Assembly: GCA_902539825.1 (NCBI GenBank)
Contig: CACBMH010000008.1
Coordinates: 1 to 39,666, forward strand
Reading direction: 5' to 3'
Source of the DNA: an uncultured Alphaproteobacteria bacterium
GTDB lineage: Bacteria > Pseudomonadota > Alphaproteobacteria > HIMB59 > GCA-002718135
Length of the DNA: 39,666 bases
Every line of letters starts with the position of its first letter. Position 1 is the stretch's first letter. The notes beneath the pieces were generated by a model. It searched no databases. It saw only the letters and a list, made by a program, of their open reading frames with translations, and was not told the DNA's origin. Shown here in pieces: positions 17,905-27,586 of this stretch. The position numbers and the translations under genes are program-made.

Positions 17905-18553
17905 TAATAATTATAGTAATCGCTTATTTGGCAGAACAAGAGGAAGAAGCAATAAAAAAATTGATTTAAAAAAGTATCATCAAATAGTTAACAAATACAA
18001 GTTTCAAAATTGTGATAAAAAAATAAATTATATTTTAGATATTGGCACTGGATATGGCGAAACTAGTATATTTCTTGCAAATCAATTTTTAGATAAAGTT
18101 ATTATATCTTGTGAAAAATATATTGATGGAAATATAAATTTACTTAAAAATATTGAAAAGAATGCAATAAGAAATATTCTATTACATAACGGAAATGTAT
18201 ATGATGTTTTAGAAAATACACATACAGAATGTTTTGACCTTGTATGGATATTTTTCCCTGATCCGTGGCCAAAAAATAGACACGCAAAGCGTAGATTGGT
18301 AACTTGTGATTTTTTAATAAAACTTCATAATGCTTTAAAAGAAAACAGCGAGATCTATATAGCTACAGATTCAACAATATATGTAAGATTTATCTTAAAC
18401 TCAATTTATAATTGTAAGGATTATTTTGTCTGGTTGAACCATTCCAAAATGAATCTGCATATAAAAGATTATTTCGATATTGAGACAAAATTTTATAAAA
18501 AAGCAATTAATTCTCAAAGAAAACCATCTTTATTCATTTTGAGAAAATTATAG
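17897..18553 (+). CDS. trmB: tRNA (guanine-N7)-methyltransferase TrmB
   Basis: TrmB methylates G46 in the variable loop of tRNAs using SAM. The 218-aa protein has the family N-terminus (NRLFGRTRGRSNKK), the SAM-binding motif LDIGTGYGETSIFLA and the diagnostic FFPDPWPKNRHAKRRLV segment. It overlaps lnt by 8 bases. In other alphaproteobacteria metK is often upstream and rimP downstream of trmB; here neither is present, and the next gene is nusA after a 72-base gap holding a terminator-like hairpin. Confidence 0.95.
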   Translation: MISNNYSNRLFGRTRGRSNKKIDLKKYHQIVNKYKFQNCDKKINYILDIGTGYGETSIFLANQFLDKVIISCEKYIDGNINLLKNIEKNAIRNILLHNGNVYDVLENTHTECFDLVWIFFPDPWPKNRHAKRRLVTCDFLIKLHNALKENSEIYIATDSTIYVRFILNSIYNCKDYFVWLNHSKMNLHIKDYFDIETKFYKKAINSQRKPSLFILRKL

Positions 18554-18555
18554 GC

Positions 18556-18583
18556 TTGAAATTCTGCAAAATATTAATATACG
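18556..18583 (+). promoter_or_regulatory. Candidate promoter upstream of the nusA hairpin
   Basis: A -35-like TTGAAA (18556-18561) is separated by 16 bases from a -10-like TATACG (18578-18583). If active, the transcript would start near 18590 and its first structure would be the hairpin at 18594-18613 directly before nusA. The -10 matches consensus poorly, so this is tentative in AT-rich DNA. Confidence 0.3.
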
Positions 18584-18593
18584 CAGTATTATT

Positions 18594-18619
18594 AAGGTGG
18601 GTTATCCCACCTTTTTTTT
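18594..18619 (+). terminator. Intrinsic terminator / possible attenuator just before nusA
   Basis: A perfect 8-bp stem pairs AAGGTGGG (18594-18601) with CCCACCTT (18606-18613) around a TTAT loop. The T run (18612-18619) follows at once. This is a textbook intrinsic terminator at the end of the tsaB-trmB run, but only 6 bases separate the T run from the nusA ATG. Any nusA mRNA begun upstream must therefore read through it and carry the hairpin against its start codon. Confidence 0.9.
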
Positions 18620-18625
18620 ATAACT

Positions 18626-20164
18626 ATGGCTAAAAAAAAATATAATGTAATTAGAGAAGAGATGCTTCAAGTGGCATCTAATGTAGCGCAAGAAAAAAAT
18701 ATTGATCAAGATTCAGTTTTTTCTGCAATGGAACAAGCATTGGAAAAAGCTGCAAGAGTAAAATATGGCCAAGACATTGATATAAGAATATCAATTGATA
18801 GAAGCACTGGAGATATCAAACTTAATTCTTATTTGGAAGTTGTGGAAAATATTGAAGAAGAGTTTCAATCTAGGCAAATTCTTTTAGAAGATGCAAAAAA
18901 AACCAATCCAGATATTGTTTTAGGAGAGTTCATTATTAAAGAACTGCCACCTATTGAATTAGGAAGAGTTGCAGCACAAAATGCTAAAGGAGTAATAATT
19001 CAAAAAGTTAGAGAAGCTGATAAATCTAATCAATATGAAGAATATAAAGATAAAGTTGGTGAAATAGCAGTAGGTATAGTTAAAAGAACTGAATTTGGAA
19101 ATTTAATTATAGATTTAGGTAAGAGCGAAGCAATAATTAAAAGAGAAGAACTCATTCCAAGAGAAACATTTAAAAATGGAGATAGAGTTAGAGCTTATAT
19201 TTACGAAGTAAAGAACGATGTAAAAGGCTACCAAGTTTTCTTATCAAGAACGCATCCTCAATTTTTATCAAAACTATTTTTTCAAGAAGTACCAGAAATA
19301 TACGAAGGAGTTATTACTGTTAAAAGTGTTGCAAGAGATCCTGGTTCAAGAGCTAAGATTAGTGTTTTTACAGAAGACTCTACTATAGATCCAGTAGGGG
19401 CTTGTGTTGGAATGAGAGGTTCAAGAGTACAAGCTGTTGTAAATGAATTGCAAGGAGAGAAAATAGATATTGTTACATGGTCAGATAATCAAGCTACCTT
19501 TTTGGCAAATGCTCTTGCTCCAGCAGAAGTTAGTAAGATTTTCTTGTATGAAGAAAAAAATAAAGTTGAAGTTGTAATACCTGATGATCAATTAAGTTTA
19601 GCAATAGGAAGAAAAGGTCAAAATGTAAAATTAGCTTCTAACTTAACTAGTTTAGAAATAGATATATTAACTGAAGATGAAGAATCAGAAAGAAGGCAAC
19701 AAGAATTTAAAGAAAAAAGTATTTTATTAGCTGAGACGCTTGATGTTGAAGATGTTATAGCTCAACTACTTGTTACTGATGGTTATACAACCGTTGAGTC
19801 TATCGCTACTGAAACGTTAGAAAATTTAGAAAAAATAGAAGGTTTTGATCCTACTTTAGCTCAAGAAATAATTGATAGATCTAAAGGTTTTGTAAAGGAT
19901 AAAGAAGAATCTGATAAAAAACTGATTGAAGAAAATATAAATGATGAAAAATTAAAAAATTTGAAGGGAATGAATAATAGTATTTTGGCAAAACTTGCTA
20001 AATCCAACATTCTAAATGTCAATGATTTTGCAGATTTAGCTACTTTTGAACTTATCGATAAAGAAGAGGGCATATTGAAAGAATTGGAACTTGATGAGGA
20101 AATTGCTAATAATATGATAATGGAAGCAAGAAGTTTTTGGTCTGAAGAACAAAATAAGGATTAA
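18626..20164 (+). CDS. nusA: Transcription termination/antitermination factor NusA
   Basis: NusA binds RNA polymerase and modulates pausing, intrinsic termination and antitermination. The 512-aa protein has the N-terminal polymerase-binding domain (about 1-125) and an S1 domain (about 130-200). KH1 (GACVGMRGSRVQAVV) and KH2 (LSLAIGRKGQNVKLAS) follow. Two C-terminal helix-hairpin-helix repeats (about 370-410 and 435-505) complete it. No Shine-Dalgarno is available because the terminator T run ends 6 bases before the ATG. RimP, usually encoded just upstream, is absent here. It is followed after 2 bases by infB, without the YlxR gene that often lies between them. Confidence 0.97.
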   Translation: MAKKKYNVIREEMLQVASNVAQEKNIDQDSVFSAMEQALEKAARVKYGQDIDIRISIDRSTGDIKLNSYLEVVENIEEEFQSRQILLEDAKKTNPDIVLGEFIIKELPPIELGRVAAQNAKGVIIQKVREADKSNQYEEYKDKVGEIAVGIVKRTEFGNLIIDLGKSEAIIKREELIPRETFKNGDRVRAYIYEVKNDVKGYQVFLSRTHPQFLSKLFFQEVPEIYEGVITVKSVARDPGSRAKISVFTEDSTIDPVGACVGMRGSRVQAVVNELQGEKIDIVTWSDNQATFLANALAPAEVSKIFLYEEKNKVEVVIPDDQLSLAIGRKGQNVKLASNLTSLEIDILTEDEESERRQQEFKEKSILLAETLDVEDVIAQLLVTDGYTTVESIATETLENLEKIEGFDPTLAQEIIDRSKGFVKDKEESDKKLIEENINDEKLKNLKGMNNSILAKLAKSNILNVNDFADLATFELIDKEEGILKELELDEEIANNMIMEARSFWSEEQNKD

Positions 20165-20166
20165 CA

Positions 20167-22407
20167 TTGGATAAAGATAAAGGTAATAAAAAAAAGCCAC
20201 TAAAACTATCTTCATCAGGAAGATTGCAAATAAGAAAAAACCTTGGTCCAGCAGGTGATAAAGCAAGAAGCAGTGGTAATAAGAAAACAATTCAAATTGT
20301 ATTCAAAAATAAAAATAATCAACAGAAAAGTTCATCGACAACTCAATCAAATTTCAGGGGTTCTTCTAGTTTAAGAACTCCAAGACCAGGTATAAATTCC
20401 TCTCCACAGCCAAACTTTTCATCTCCAAACAAAAATAGAAATTTTGAAAATAAAAATAAAAAAAATGTAGATAAAAAAACACAACAAAAAAAATCAACTC
20501 TTAGACCACTCGAAGATGATTTTAGTAAATCTGATGCAAAAAAAATCTTAGAACAGGAAGAACAGGAGTTTGATAAATTTCCAAGTTTAGCTAAAATAAA
20601 GAGAGCTAGAGAAAAAGAAAGACTTAAATCATCCAACGATGAAGAAGAGAGCAAAATTTCTAGAGAAGTTTCAATTCCTGATTTTATTACCGTTCAAGAT
20701 TTAGCGAACAGAATGGCAGAAAAAACTGCAGACGTGGTTAAAGTTCTCATGAAGATGGGTGTAATGGCAAATGCTACTCAATCTTTGGAATCTGATACTG
20801 CTCAATTAGTTGCTGAAGAATTAGGTCATAAAGTAACAGTAGTTAAGGATGATGATGTTTTAAATGACATTAAAGATTTTGATGATCCAGATGGAAGTCT
20901 TATTCAAAGAGCTCCTGTAGTAACGATTATGGGTCATGTTGACCACGGTAAAACCTCTTTACTTGATGCATTCAGAAAAAGCAATGTAGTGTCTGGTGAG
21001 GCAGGAGGTATTACACAGCATATTGGTGCTTATCAAATTAATAATAATAATAAAAAAATTACATTTATTGACACACCTGGTCATGCAGCTTTCTCAAATA
21101 TGAGGGCTAGAGGATCTAAAACCACTGATATCGTTATACTTGTTGTGGCAGCAGATGATGGAATAAAACCTCAGACAATTGAATCAATTGCACACGCTAA
21201 AACTGCTGAAGTCCCTATTATAGTTGCTATTAATAAAATTGATTTACCAGGGGCTGATCCTGATAAGGTTAGAAACGAATTATTAAGTCATGAAGTTATT
21301 GTTGAAAAACTAAGCGGTGAAGTTTTAGATATCGAAGTATCTGCAACTGAAGGAACTAATTTAGATAAACTTGAAGAAGCTATTCATTTACAGGCAGATC
21401 TTCTTAATCTTAAAGCAAACCCACATAGAAAGGCTAGGGGGTCAGTTATTGAGTCAAAACTAGAAAAAGGAAGAGGTTCAGTCGCTACAGTTTTAGTACA
21501 AAAAGGAACTTTAAAAGTTAGTGATATTTTTGTATCAGGTTCAGAGTGGGGTAAAGTTAAAGCTTTGATTGATGATAAGGGTAAAAATATCAAGCAAGCT
21601 GAACCATCCGTACCTGTTGAAGTTCTAGGATTTGATTCTAATCCATTAGCTGGTGATGATTTTATTGTGGTTGAAAATGAAAGTATTGCAAGAAAAATTG
21701 CAGAATTTAGATCAAGCAAACTACAAATTCAAAAAAATACAGTTGCTAAATCTAATGTTGAAGAGATGTTTGCTCAAATTAATAAAGGTGAAGCTACAAG
21801 CCTTCCTGTGGTAATTAAAACTGATGTTCAAGGTTCAGCTGAAGCTATTGAAAATTCAATAACCAAACTTTCTACTGATGAAGTTAAAGTAAATGTTATC
21901 TATAAAGGAGTAGGTGCAATTACTGAAAGTGATGTTACTTTAGCTAGCTCTGGAAAAGGTTTTATAGTTGGATTTAATGTTAGAGCACTACCTCACGCAA
22001 GAGATATAGCAAAAAGAGATGGTGTAGACATAAAATATTATTCAATTATTTATGAGCTTATTGATGATGTAAAAAATCTCTTAACTGGTTTACTAAAACC
22101 TGATATTTCTGAAAATATTACAGGAAATGTAGAAATAAGAGAAGTATTTAATATTTCCAAAGTTGGAAATATTGCAGGGTGTATGGTTAAAGACGGTCTT
22201 ATTTCTAGAAAATCACAGATTAGAATTCTAAGAGACAACATAGTTATTCATAAAGGACAAATTAGTAGTCTCAAAAGATTCAAAGAAGAAGTATCTGAGG
22301 TTAAGTCTGGTTTTGAGTGTGGTGTAATGCTTGATAACTATAGTGATATTAAAGTGGGTGATATTATTGAAACATTTGAAGAAGTTTCTACTAGTAGAAA
22401 GTTATAA
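20167..22407 (+). CDS. infB: Translation initiation factor IF-2
   Basis: IF-2 is the GTPase that brings fMet-tRNA to the 30S subunit. The 746-aa protein has a low-complexity Lys/Asn/Ser-rich N-terminus (1-165) and an IF2_N domain (about 168-220). The G domain carries G1 GHVDHGKTS (256-264), G2 GGITQHIGA, G3 DTPGHAAF and G4 NKID. Domains II-IV end in the fMet-binding C2 region. The start is TTG 20167, backed by AAGGA six bases upstream inside the end of nusA. An ATG-only search would place the start far too late. The short spacer to nusA implies a shared mRNA. Confidence 0.97.
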   Translation: MDKDKGNKKKPLKLSSSGRLQIRKNLGPAGDKARSSGNKKTIQIVFKNKNNQQKSSSTTQSNFRGSSSLRTPRPGINSSPQPNFSSPNKNRNFENKNKKNVDKKTQQKKSTLRPLEDDFSKSDAKKILEQEEQEFDKFPSLAKIKRAREKERLKSSNDEEESKISREVSIPDFITVQDLANRMAEKTADVVKVLMKMGVMANATQSLESDTAQLVAEELGHKVTVVKDDDVLNDIKDFDDPDGSLIQRAPVVTIMGHVDHGKTSLLDAFRKSNVVSGEAGGITQHIGAYQINNNNKKITFIDTPGHAAFSNMRARGSKTTDIVILVVAADDGIKPQTIESIAHAKTAEVPIIVAINKIDLPGADPDKVRNELLSHEVIVEKLSGEVLDIEVSATEGTNLDKLEEAIHLQADLLNLKANPHRKARGSVIESKLEKGRGSVATVLVQKGTLKVSDIFVSGSEWGKVKALIDDKGKNIKQAEPSVPVEVLGFDSNPLAGDDFIVVENESIARKIAEFRSSKLQIQKNTVAKSNVEEMFAQINKGEATSLPVVIKTDVQGSAEAIENSITKLSTDEVKVNVIYKGVGAITESDVTLASSGKGFIVGFNVRALPHARDIAKRDGVDIKYYSIIYELIDDVKNLLTGLLKPDISENITGNVEIREVFNISKVGNIAGCMVKDGLISRKSQIRILRDNIVIHKGQISSLKRFKEEVSEVKSGFECGVMLDNYSDIKVGDIIETFEEVSTSRKL

Positions 22408-22419
22408 TGTTTTTTTACA

Positions 22420-22785
22420 ATGGATACACAGAGGCAAATTAGATTTGGTGAACTAATAAGATCATTATTAAGTGATTGTTTACTAAAAGAAGATTTTTTT
22501 GACGATAATATTAATTCTTCATCCATTACCATATCTTTCGTTAGAATGTCTAAAGATTTAAAGATTGCAAATGTATATTTTATGCCTCTTGGCGGTAAGG
22601 ATAAAATCCAAATTTTAGAAGTTTTAAAAGATAGAAAAAATATTTTTCAAAAATTTCTATCAAAAGCAAAAATCAATTCAAAATTTACACCAAAACTCGC
22701 TTTTTATTTAGATGATACATTTGATGAAGCAGAAAAAATTGAAAAACTTTTATTAAATAAAAATGTCATTAGAGATATTAAGTAA
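22420..22785 (+). CDS. rbfA: Ribosome-binding factor A
   Basis: RbfA is a small KH-fold factor for late 30S subunit maturation and 16S processing. The 121-aa protein has the family start (RQIRFGELIRSLLSDCL), the central segment SFVRMSKDLKIANVYFMPLGG and a C-terminal LAFYLDDTFDEAEKIEKLL stretch, close to the usual LxFxxDxSxxxxxxIxxLL. It sits in the invariant infB-rbfA-truB order. Its last base is the first base of the truB ATG (TAATG). Confidence 0.95.
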   Translation: MDTQRQIRFGELIRSLLSDCLLKEDFFDDNINSSSITISFVRMSKDLKIANVYFMPLGGKDKIQILEVLKDRKNIFQKFLSKAKINSKFTPKLAFYLDDTFDEAEKIEKLLLNKNVIRDIK

Positions 22786-23690
22786 TGATTTTAAAACAAG
22801 GTTGGATAAATTTATATAAACCAAAAAATATTACATCTTTTAAAGCCATTAACTCTATTAAAAAAAAATTTTCAATTAATAAAATCGGTCATGCGGGTAC
22901 TTTAGATCCTATGGCAGAAGGTGTGTTACCAATTGCTATAGGAAAAGCAACAAAACTAATTCCATATATTAGTAATATGAATAAAGAATATGAGTTTACA
23001 GTAACTTGGGGAACTCAAACAACAACAGATGATGCTGAGGGTAAAATCTTATTTGAATCAGATTACCTTCCTAAAAAAAAAGAAATAGAAAAGAAAATTA
23101 TTAATTATATTGGTTCTATAAATCAAATACCTCCAAAAGTTTCAGCAGTTAAAATTAATGGTAAAAGAGCTTATAAATTATTTAGAGACAATAAAAAATT
23201 TATGATTCAACCAAAAAAAGTTTTTATTGAAGATTTGTGTATTACTGACCATAGTACAAACAAAACATCATTTAAAATTTTGTGCGGGCAGGGATTTTAT
23301 GTAAGAAGTTTAGCTCGTGATTTAGCTCTAGATCTTAAAACATATGGCCACATTTCTTCATTGAGAAGGTCAAAAGTAGGAAAATTCATTGAAAAAAATT
23401 CGATTTTACTGGACGATCTAATAAAAATAGGACAAACGCACGGAGTAATTAATTGTATCTCCACTACAATTTCTATGCTGGACGACATCTTGGCTTATGA
23501 AATTGAAGAAAAATTAGATATTGAAAACTTATCTTTTGGAAGATCGATTAAAATCGATGAAAAAAAAATTTTAAATTCTTCATCAATCAACTTAGATAAA
23601 AAAAATATTTTTTTATCTAAGAAAGGAGACATAGTCTCAATAGGCAAATTAGATGGTAATTTGTTTATACCAAATAAAATATTAATATAG
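22785..23690 (+). CDS. truB: tRNA pseudouridine-55 synthase TruB
   Basis: TruB makes pseudouridine 55 in the T loop of most tRNAs. The catalytic Asp41 lies in [19 protein letters not shown], and the substrate-binding segment [19 protein letters not shown] is also present. Length 301 aa is normal. The C-terminal 70 residues are Asn/Lys-rich and form a weakly conserved domain. The gene overlaps rbfA by one base and is followed after 8 bases by rpsO, whose Shine-Dalgarno begins at the last base of the truB stop codon. Confidence 0.96.
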   Translation: MILKQGWINLYKPKNITSFKAINSIKKKFSINKIGHAGTLDPMAEGVLPIAIGKATKLIPYISNMNKEYEFTVTWGTQTTTDDAEGKILFESDYLPKKKEIEKKIINYIGSINQIPPKVSAVKINGKRAYKLFRDNKKFMIQPKKVFIEDLCITDHSTNKTSFKILCGQGFYVRSLARDLALDLKTYGHISSLRRSKVGKFIEKNSILLDDLIKIGQTHGVINCISTTISMLDDILAYEIEEKLDIENLSFGRSIKIDEKKILNSSSINLDKKNIFLSKKGDIVSIGKLDGNLFIPNKILI

Positions 23691-23698
23691 GAGAACCG

Positions 23699-23968
23699 AT
23701 GTCGATAACTAAAGAAAATAAAAAAAATCTTATTAATGAATTTTCTAAAAATGAAAAAGATACTGGATCAACGGGTGTTCAGATAGCTGTTCTAACAGAA
23801 AGAATAAAAAATTTAACTGAACATTTTAAGACTCATAATAAAGATAATCATTCAAAAAGAGGACTAGTATCATTAGTTAATAAAAGAAAAAAATTATTAA
23901 ACTACTTATCTAAAAAAAATAAATCTGAATATTCAGATTTAATAAAAAAACTAAATATTAGAGGTTAA
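23699..23968 (+). CDS. rpsO: 30S ribosomal protein S15
   Basis: S15 is a primary 16S rRNA-binding protein of the 30S platform. The 89-aa sequence carries the family signature, including [34 protein letters not shown] and [12 protein letters not shown]. It has one of the clearest Shine-Dalgarno sequences in the window (GGAGA at 23690-23694), fitting a highly expressed gene. It precedes pnp, the classical rpsO-pnp pairing. In E. coli S15 represses its own mRNA through a leader pseudoknot; the 8-base spacer here leaves no separate leader, and I see no such structure. Confidence 0.98.
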   Translation: MSITKENKKNLINEFSKNEKDTGSTGVQIAVLTERIKNLTEHFKTHNKDNHSKRGLVSLVNKRKKLLNYLSKKNKSEYSDLIKKLNIRG

Positions 23969-23989
23969 ATAAAAGGACAAATAAAAATT

Positions 23990-26083
23990 ATGTTTGATGT
24001 AAAAAATGTAGAAATTGAATGGGCAGGAAGAAAACTTAAATTAGAAACAGGAAAAATAGCAAGACAAGCTGACTCAACAGTTATAGCCACTTATGGTGGT
24101 ACGACAGTTATGTGTAATGTGGTAGCTGCAAAAGAAGCAAATCCAGATATGGATTTCTTCCCCTTAACAGTAAATTATCAAGAAAAATATTATTCTGTAG
24201 GAAAAATACCTGGTGGTTTTTTTAAAAGAGAGGCTAGACCAACTGAAAAAGAAACATTAGTTTCTCGATTAATTGATAGACCAGTTAGACCTCTATTTCA
24301 TAAAGATTTTAAAAACGAAACTCAAGTTACTTGTACTGTGTTGTCACATGATCAAGAAAATGACTCAGATGTTGTAGCTATGGTAGCAGCAAGTGCAGCA
24401 TTAACTTTATCTGGTTTGCCATTTTTAGGTCCACTTGGAGCGATTAAGATTGGTTTTATAGATGATGAGTTTGTTGTTAATCCAAGTAAGAGTCAATTAT
24501 CAGATTCTAAACTAGAATTAGTATTAGCAGGAACTAAGGAAGGTGTATTAATGATTGAATCTGAAGCTCACGAGCTTTCAGAAAAGCAAATGCTAGATGC
24601 AGTAGTTCTTGGTCAAGAAAATTATAAAACTGTGATAGAAGCGATAATCTCCTTAGCTAAAAAAGCAGCAAAAGAGCCTTGGGATATTAAAGAAAAAGAT
24701 GATGAAATTAAAAGCCTACCATCTAAGATCAATGCAGATTATGGTAAAGATTTTGTAGATGCATACAAAATAACTGAAAAACAAAAAAGATCAGAAAAAT
24801 TATCTTTATTAAGAAATGAAATTTCTGAAAAATTTATAAGTGAAACACTCACATCTGTATTAGTTTCTGATGCGATAAAAAATGTAGAAAAAGATATAGT
24901 TAGAGGAGAATTAATAAATACTGGTAATAGAATTGATGGCAGAGATACAAAAACAGTTCGTCCAATTATATGTGAAACTGGCGTTTTAGAAAGAACTCAT
25001 GGATCTGCATTATTTACAAGAGGAGAAACACAAGCTCTTGTAGTTTCAACTTTAGGAACTGGACAAGACGAGCAAAGAATAGATGCAATTGATGGTGAAT
25101 ATACAGAGAATTTTATGTTGCATTACAATTTTCCACCTTACTCTGTTGGAGAAGTTGGAAGAATAGGTTCTACCAGTAGAAGAGAAATAGGACATGGAAA
25201 ATTAGCCTGGAGAGCTATCCACCCAATGTTACCCTCTAAAGAAAAGTTTCCTTACACTTATAGAGTTGTATCTGAAATTACAGAATCTAATGGCTCTAGC
25301 TCGATGGCAACTGTTTGTGGCACATCCATGTCTTTAATGGATGCAGGAGTGCCTTTAGAAAGACCAGTAGCAGGTATCGCAATGGGTTTAATTAAAGAGA
25401 ATGACAAATACGTTATATTATCAGACATACTTGGTGATGAAGATCATCTTGGTGACATGGATTTTAAAGTTGCTGGAACCTCTGAAGGAATAACTTCATT
25501 ACAAATGGATATTAAAATAACTAGTATTACGCCTGAAATTATGGAAGAGGCATTAGCACAAGCTAAAGATGGACGATTCCATATACTAGGAGAAATGGCT
25601 AAAGCAATTGATAAACCTAATCAATCAATTTCACAATACGCACCAACAATAACTAATCTTCAAATAAACAAAGATAAAATTAGAGAAGTTATTGGTAAGG
25701 GAGGAGCAGTTATTAGAGAAATATCTGAAACAACAGGTGCTAAAATTGAAATCAATGATGAAGGTTTAGTGAGTATTGCAGCCGTAGATCAAAAATCTGG
25801 AAATGATGCATTAGAATGGATCAAAGGAATTGTTGAAGAACCAGAGATCGGAAAAATTTATGATGGAAAGGTTATAAAGATAATGGACTTCGGTGCTTTT
25901 GTTAATTTTATGGGCTCAACAGATGGACTTGTTCATATAAGTCAGTTAAAAAATGAAAGAGTGGAGAAAGTTGAAGACGTTATCAGTGAAGGAGATATGG
26001 TTAAAGTCAAAGTACTAGATATCGACTCAAGAGGAAAAATAAAACTTTCTATGAAAGCAGTTGACGCAGAAGAAAACTCTTAA
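23990..26083 (+). CDS. pnp: Polyribonucleotide nucleotidyltransferase (PNPase)
   Basis: PNPase degrades RNA from the 3' end using phosphate and is a core part of mRNA decay. The 697-aa protein has two RNase PH domains flanking an alpha-helical linker. The first contains [20 protein letters not shown] and the second [20 protein letters not shown] domain (about 560-610, [15 protein letters not shown]) and an S1 domain (about 620-690) follow. Length is standard. AAGGA lies 12 bases before the ATG. The 3' end overlaps the next gene by 23 bases in another frame. Confidence 0.98.
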   Translation: MFDVKNVEIEWAGRKLKLETGKIARQADSTVIATYGGTTVMCNVVAAKEANPDMDFFPLTVNYQEKYYSVGKIPGGFFKREARPTEKETLVSRLIDRPVRPLFHKDFKNETQVTCTVLSHDQENDSDVVAMVAASAALTLSGLPFLGPLGAIKIGFIDDEFVVNPSKSQLSDSKLELVLAGTKEGVLMIESEAHELSEKQMLDAVVLGQENYKTVIEAIISLAKKAAKEPWDIKEKDDEIKSLPSKINADYGKDFVDAYKITEKQKRSEKLSLLRNEISEKFISETLTSVLVSDAIKNVEKDIVRGELINTGNRIDGRDTKTVRPIICETGVLERTHGSALFTRGETQALVVSTLGTGQDEQRIDAIDGEYTENFMLHYNFPPYSVGEVGRIGSTSRREIGHGKLAWRAIHPMLPSKEKFPYTYRVVSEITESNGSSSMATVCGTSMSLMDAGVPLERPVAGIAMGLIKENDKYVILSDILGDEDHLGDMDFKVAGTSEGITSLQMDIKITSITPEIMEEALAQAKDGRFHILGEMAKAIDKPNQSISQYAPTITNLQINKDKIREVIGKGGAVIREISETTGAKIEINDEGLVSIAAVDQKSGNDALEWIKGIVEEPEIGKIYDGKVIKIMDFGAFVNFMGSTDGLVHISQLKNERVEKVEDVISEGDMVKVKVLDIDSRGKIKLSMKAVDAEENS

Positions 26084-26816
26084 ATTACCTAAATTAATTG
26101 GACACAGAGGTGTAAAAGATCTGTGTCCAGAAAACACTTTAGAATCTATCACTAAGGCATTTGAAATAGGCTTAAATTTTGTAGAGATAGATGTTAAGAT
26201 TTCTAGAGACAAAGTTCCAATTTTGTTACATGACGACACGTTAGATAGAACTACTAATGGAAGTGGACTTGCAGTTAATTATGATTATGAGAACATAAAA
26301 AAACTTGATGCGGGAAAATTTTTTTATAAAAAAAACACAAATATTTTTGTTCCAAAGTTAGAAGATATTTTAAGTCTATGTATTAATAATAATGGTAATT
26401 TAAATATTGAATTAAAACCTAATCAAAATTTTGAAAAAGAAAACGCTTATCAAATATATAAACTTACAAAAAATATTAATCAAATAGATATTTTTTTCTC
26501 ATCATTTGATATGATTTCTATTTTAGAAATTTCAAAACTTTATCCTCAATCTATACGTAGTTTTTTATTGGATGATTTTATTGAATATAATATTGATGAT
26601 TTAATTAATGTATCAAATAATAATGATTTAAACATTTGTGGATTAAATATTGATCTTGTTTCAACTGATATTATTAAAAAAATTAAAGAATCCAATATGG
26701 CTATAACTGTTTATTCAGATAAAAATATAAATTTATCTAGCGCTACTGATATTTTCTCCATAGGTGTTGATAGTATTTTTGTTGATAATCCATTAGATTT
26801 ATTGGGAAAATTTTAG
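26061..26816 (+). CDS. Glycerophosphodiester phosphodiesterase family protein
   Basis: The protein (251 aa, no signal peptide) matches the GDPD TIM-barrel family, which hydrolyses glycerophosphodiesters from phospholipid turnover to glycerol-3-phosphate and an alcohol. Active-site elements are [17 protein letters not shown] (catalytic His and Glu), [20 protein letters not shown] (metal-binding Glu/Asp and second His) and LNIELKPN. The start is taken as TTG 26061, inside the last 23 bases of pnp; no ATG occurs before the GHRG motif, so a non-ATG start is required. The lack of a signal peptide suggests a cytoplasmic UgpQ-like role. Its stop overlaps the convergent fabI stop. Confidence 0.88.
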   Translation: MTQKKTLKLPKLIGHRGVKDLCPENTLESITKAFEIGLNFVEIDVKISRDKVPILLHDDTLDRTTNGSGLAVNYDYENIKKLDAGKFFYKKNTNIFVPKLEDILSLCINNNGNLNIELKPNQNFEKENAYQIYKLTKNINQIDIFFSSFDMISILEISKLYPQSIRSFLLDDFIEYNIDDLINVSNNNDLNICGLNIDLVSTDIIKKIKESNMAITVYSDKNINLSSATDIFSIGVDSIFVDNPLDLLGKF

Positions 26817-27586
26817 AACTTATTCGGCATTCCAATAATATTGTAACCACAGTCAACATAATGTACTTCACCAGTAACTGCAGAAGATAAATCACTAACA
26901 AAGTATAAAGCAGATTTACCAATTTCATCTAGTTTTGCATTTCGTTTCAAGGCTGAATGTTCTTCTGTAAATTTAAACACCTCCCTAGCATTATTTATTG
27001 CTGCACCAGCAATTGTTCTCATAGGTCCCGCTGAGATTGCATTAACTCGAATATTTTTTGTGCCTAAATCCACACTCAAGTATTTTACACTTGTCTCTAA
27101 AGCGGCTTTTGCAATTCCCATTAAATTGTAATTTGGTATTACTTTATTTGACCCGTAAAAAGTAAGGGTGAGAATACTTCCTCCATCATTCATTACAGGT
27201 TCAAAATTTCTTGCAAGACTAGTTAAAGAAAAACATGATATTTCCAAACAATTAATAAAATTATCCTTAGTAGTATCAACATATCTACCATTTAACTCTG
27301 ACTTATCTGCAAATGCAACAGCATGAATTATAAAATCAATTGTGCCCCATTCTTTTTTTATAATTTCTACAGATTTCTTTATTGATTCATTATTATTAAA
27401 ATCACATTCTATTAATATTTTTGAATTAATTTCTTTAGAAAGTGGTTTCACCCTCTTCAATAATATTTCATTTTGATAACCAATGGCTATTTCAGCACCA
27501 TTTTCAGCTAGTTGTTTTGCTATTCCCCATGCAATTGAATGATTATTTGCAATACCAAATACTAAACCTTTTTTATGTTTAAGCAT
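26813..27586 (-). CDS. fabI: Enoyl-[acyl-carrier-protein] reductase FabI
   Basis: FabI performs the last, NADH-dependent reduction in each round of fatty acid elongation. It is a short-chain dehydrogenase relative of 257 aa. The cofactor site is [17 protein letters not shown], and the catalytic residues are Tyr144, Tyr153 and Lys160 ([12 protein letters not shown]). Overlapping the end of fabB by 8 bases, it is the last gene of the fabA-fabB-fabI run, an order common in alphaproteobacteria. Its stop codon overlaps that of the convergent phosphodiesterase gene. Confidence 0.97.
   Translation of the reverse strand: MLKHKKGLVFGIANNHSIAWGIAKQLAENGAEIAIGYQNEILLKRVKPLSKEINSKILIECDFNNNESIKKSVEIIKKEWGTIDFIIHAVAFADKSELNGRYVDTTKDNFINCLEISCFSLTSLARNFEPVMNDGGSILTLTFYGSNKVIPNYNLMGIAKAALETSVKYLSVDLGTKNIRVNAISAGPMRTIAGAAINNAREVFKFTEEHSALKRNAKLDEIGKSALYFVSDLSSAVTGEVHYVDCGYNIIGMPNKF

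Noticed and set aside
20343-20654. Minus-strand open frame inside infB (about 100 codons)
   Set aside because: It is a Ser/Leu/Phe-rich shadow of the Lys/Asp-rich infB N-terminus, with no recognisable features. The same reasoning removes the other antisense frames within real genes.
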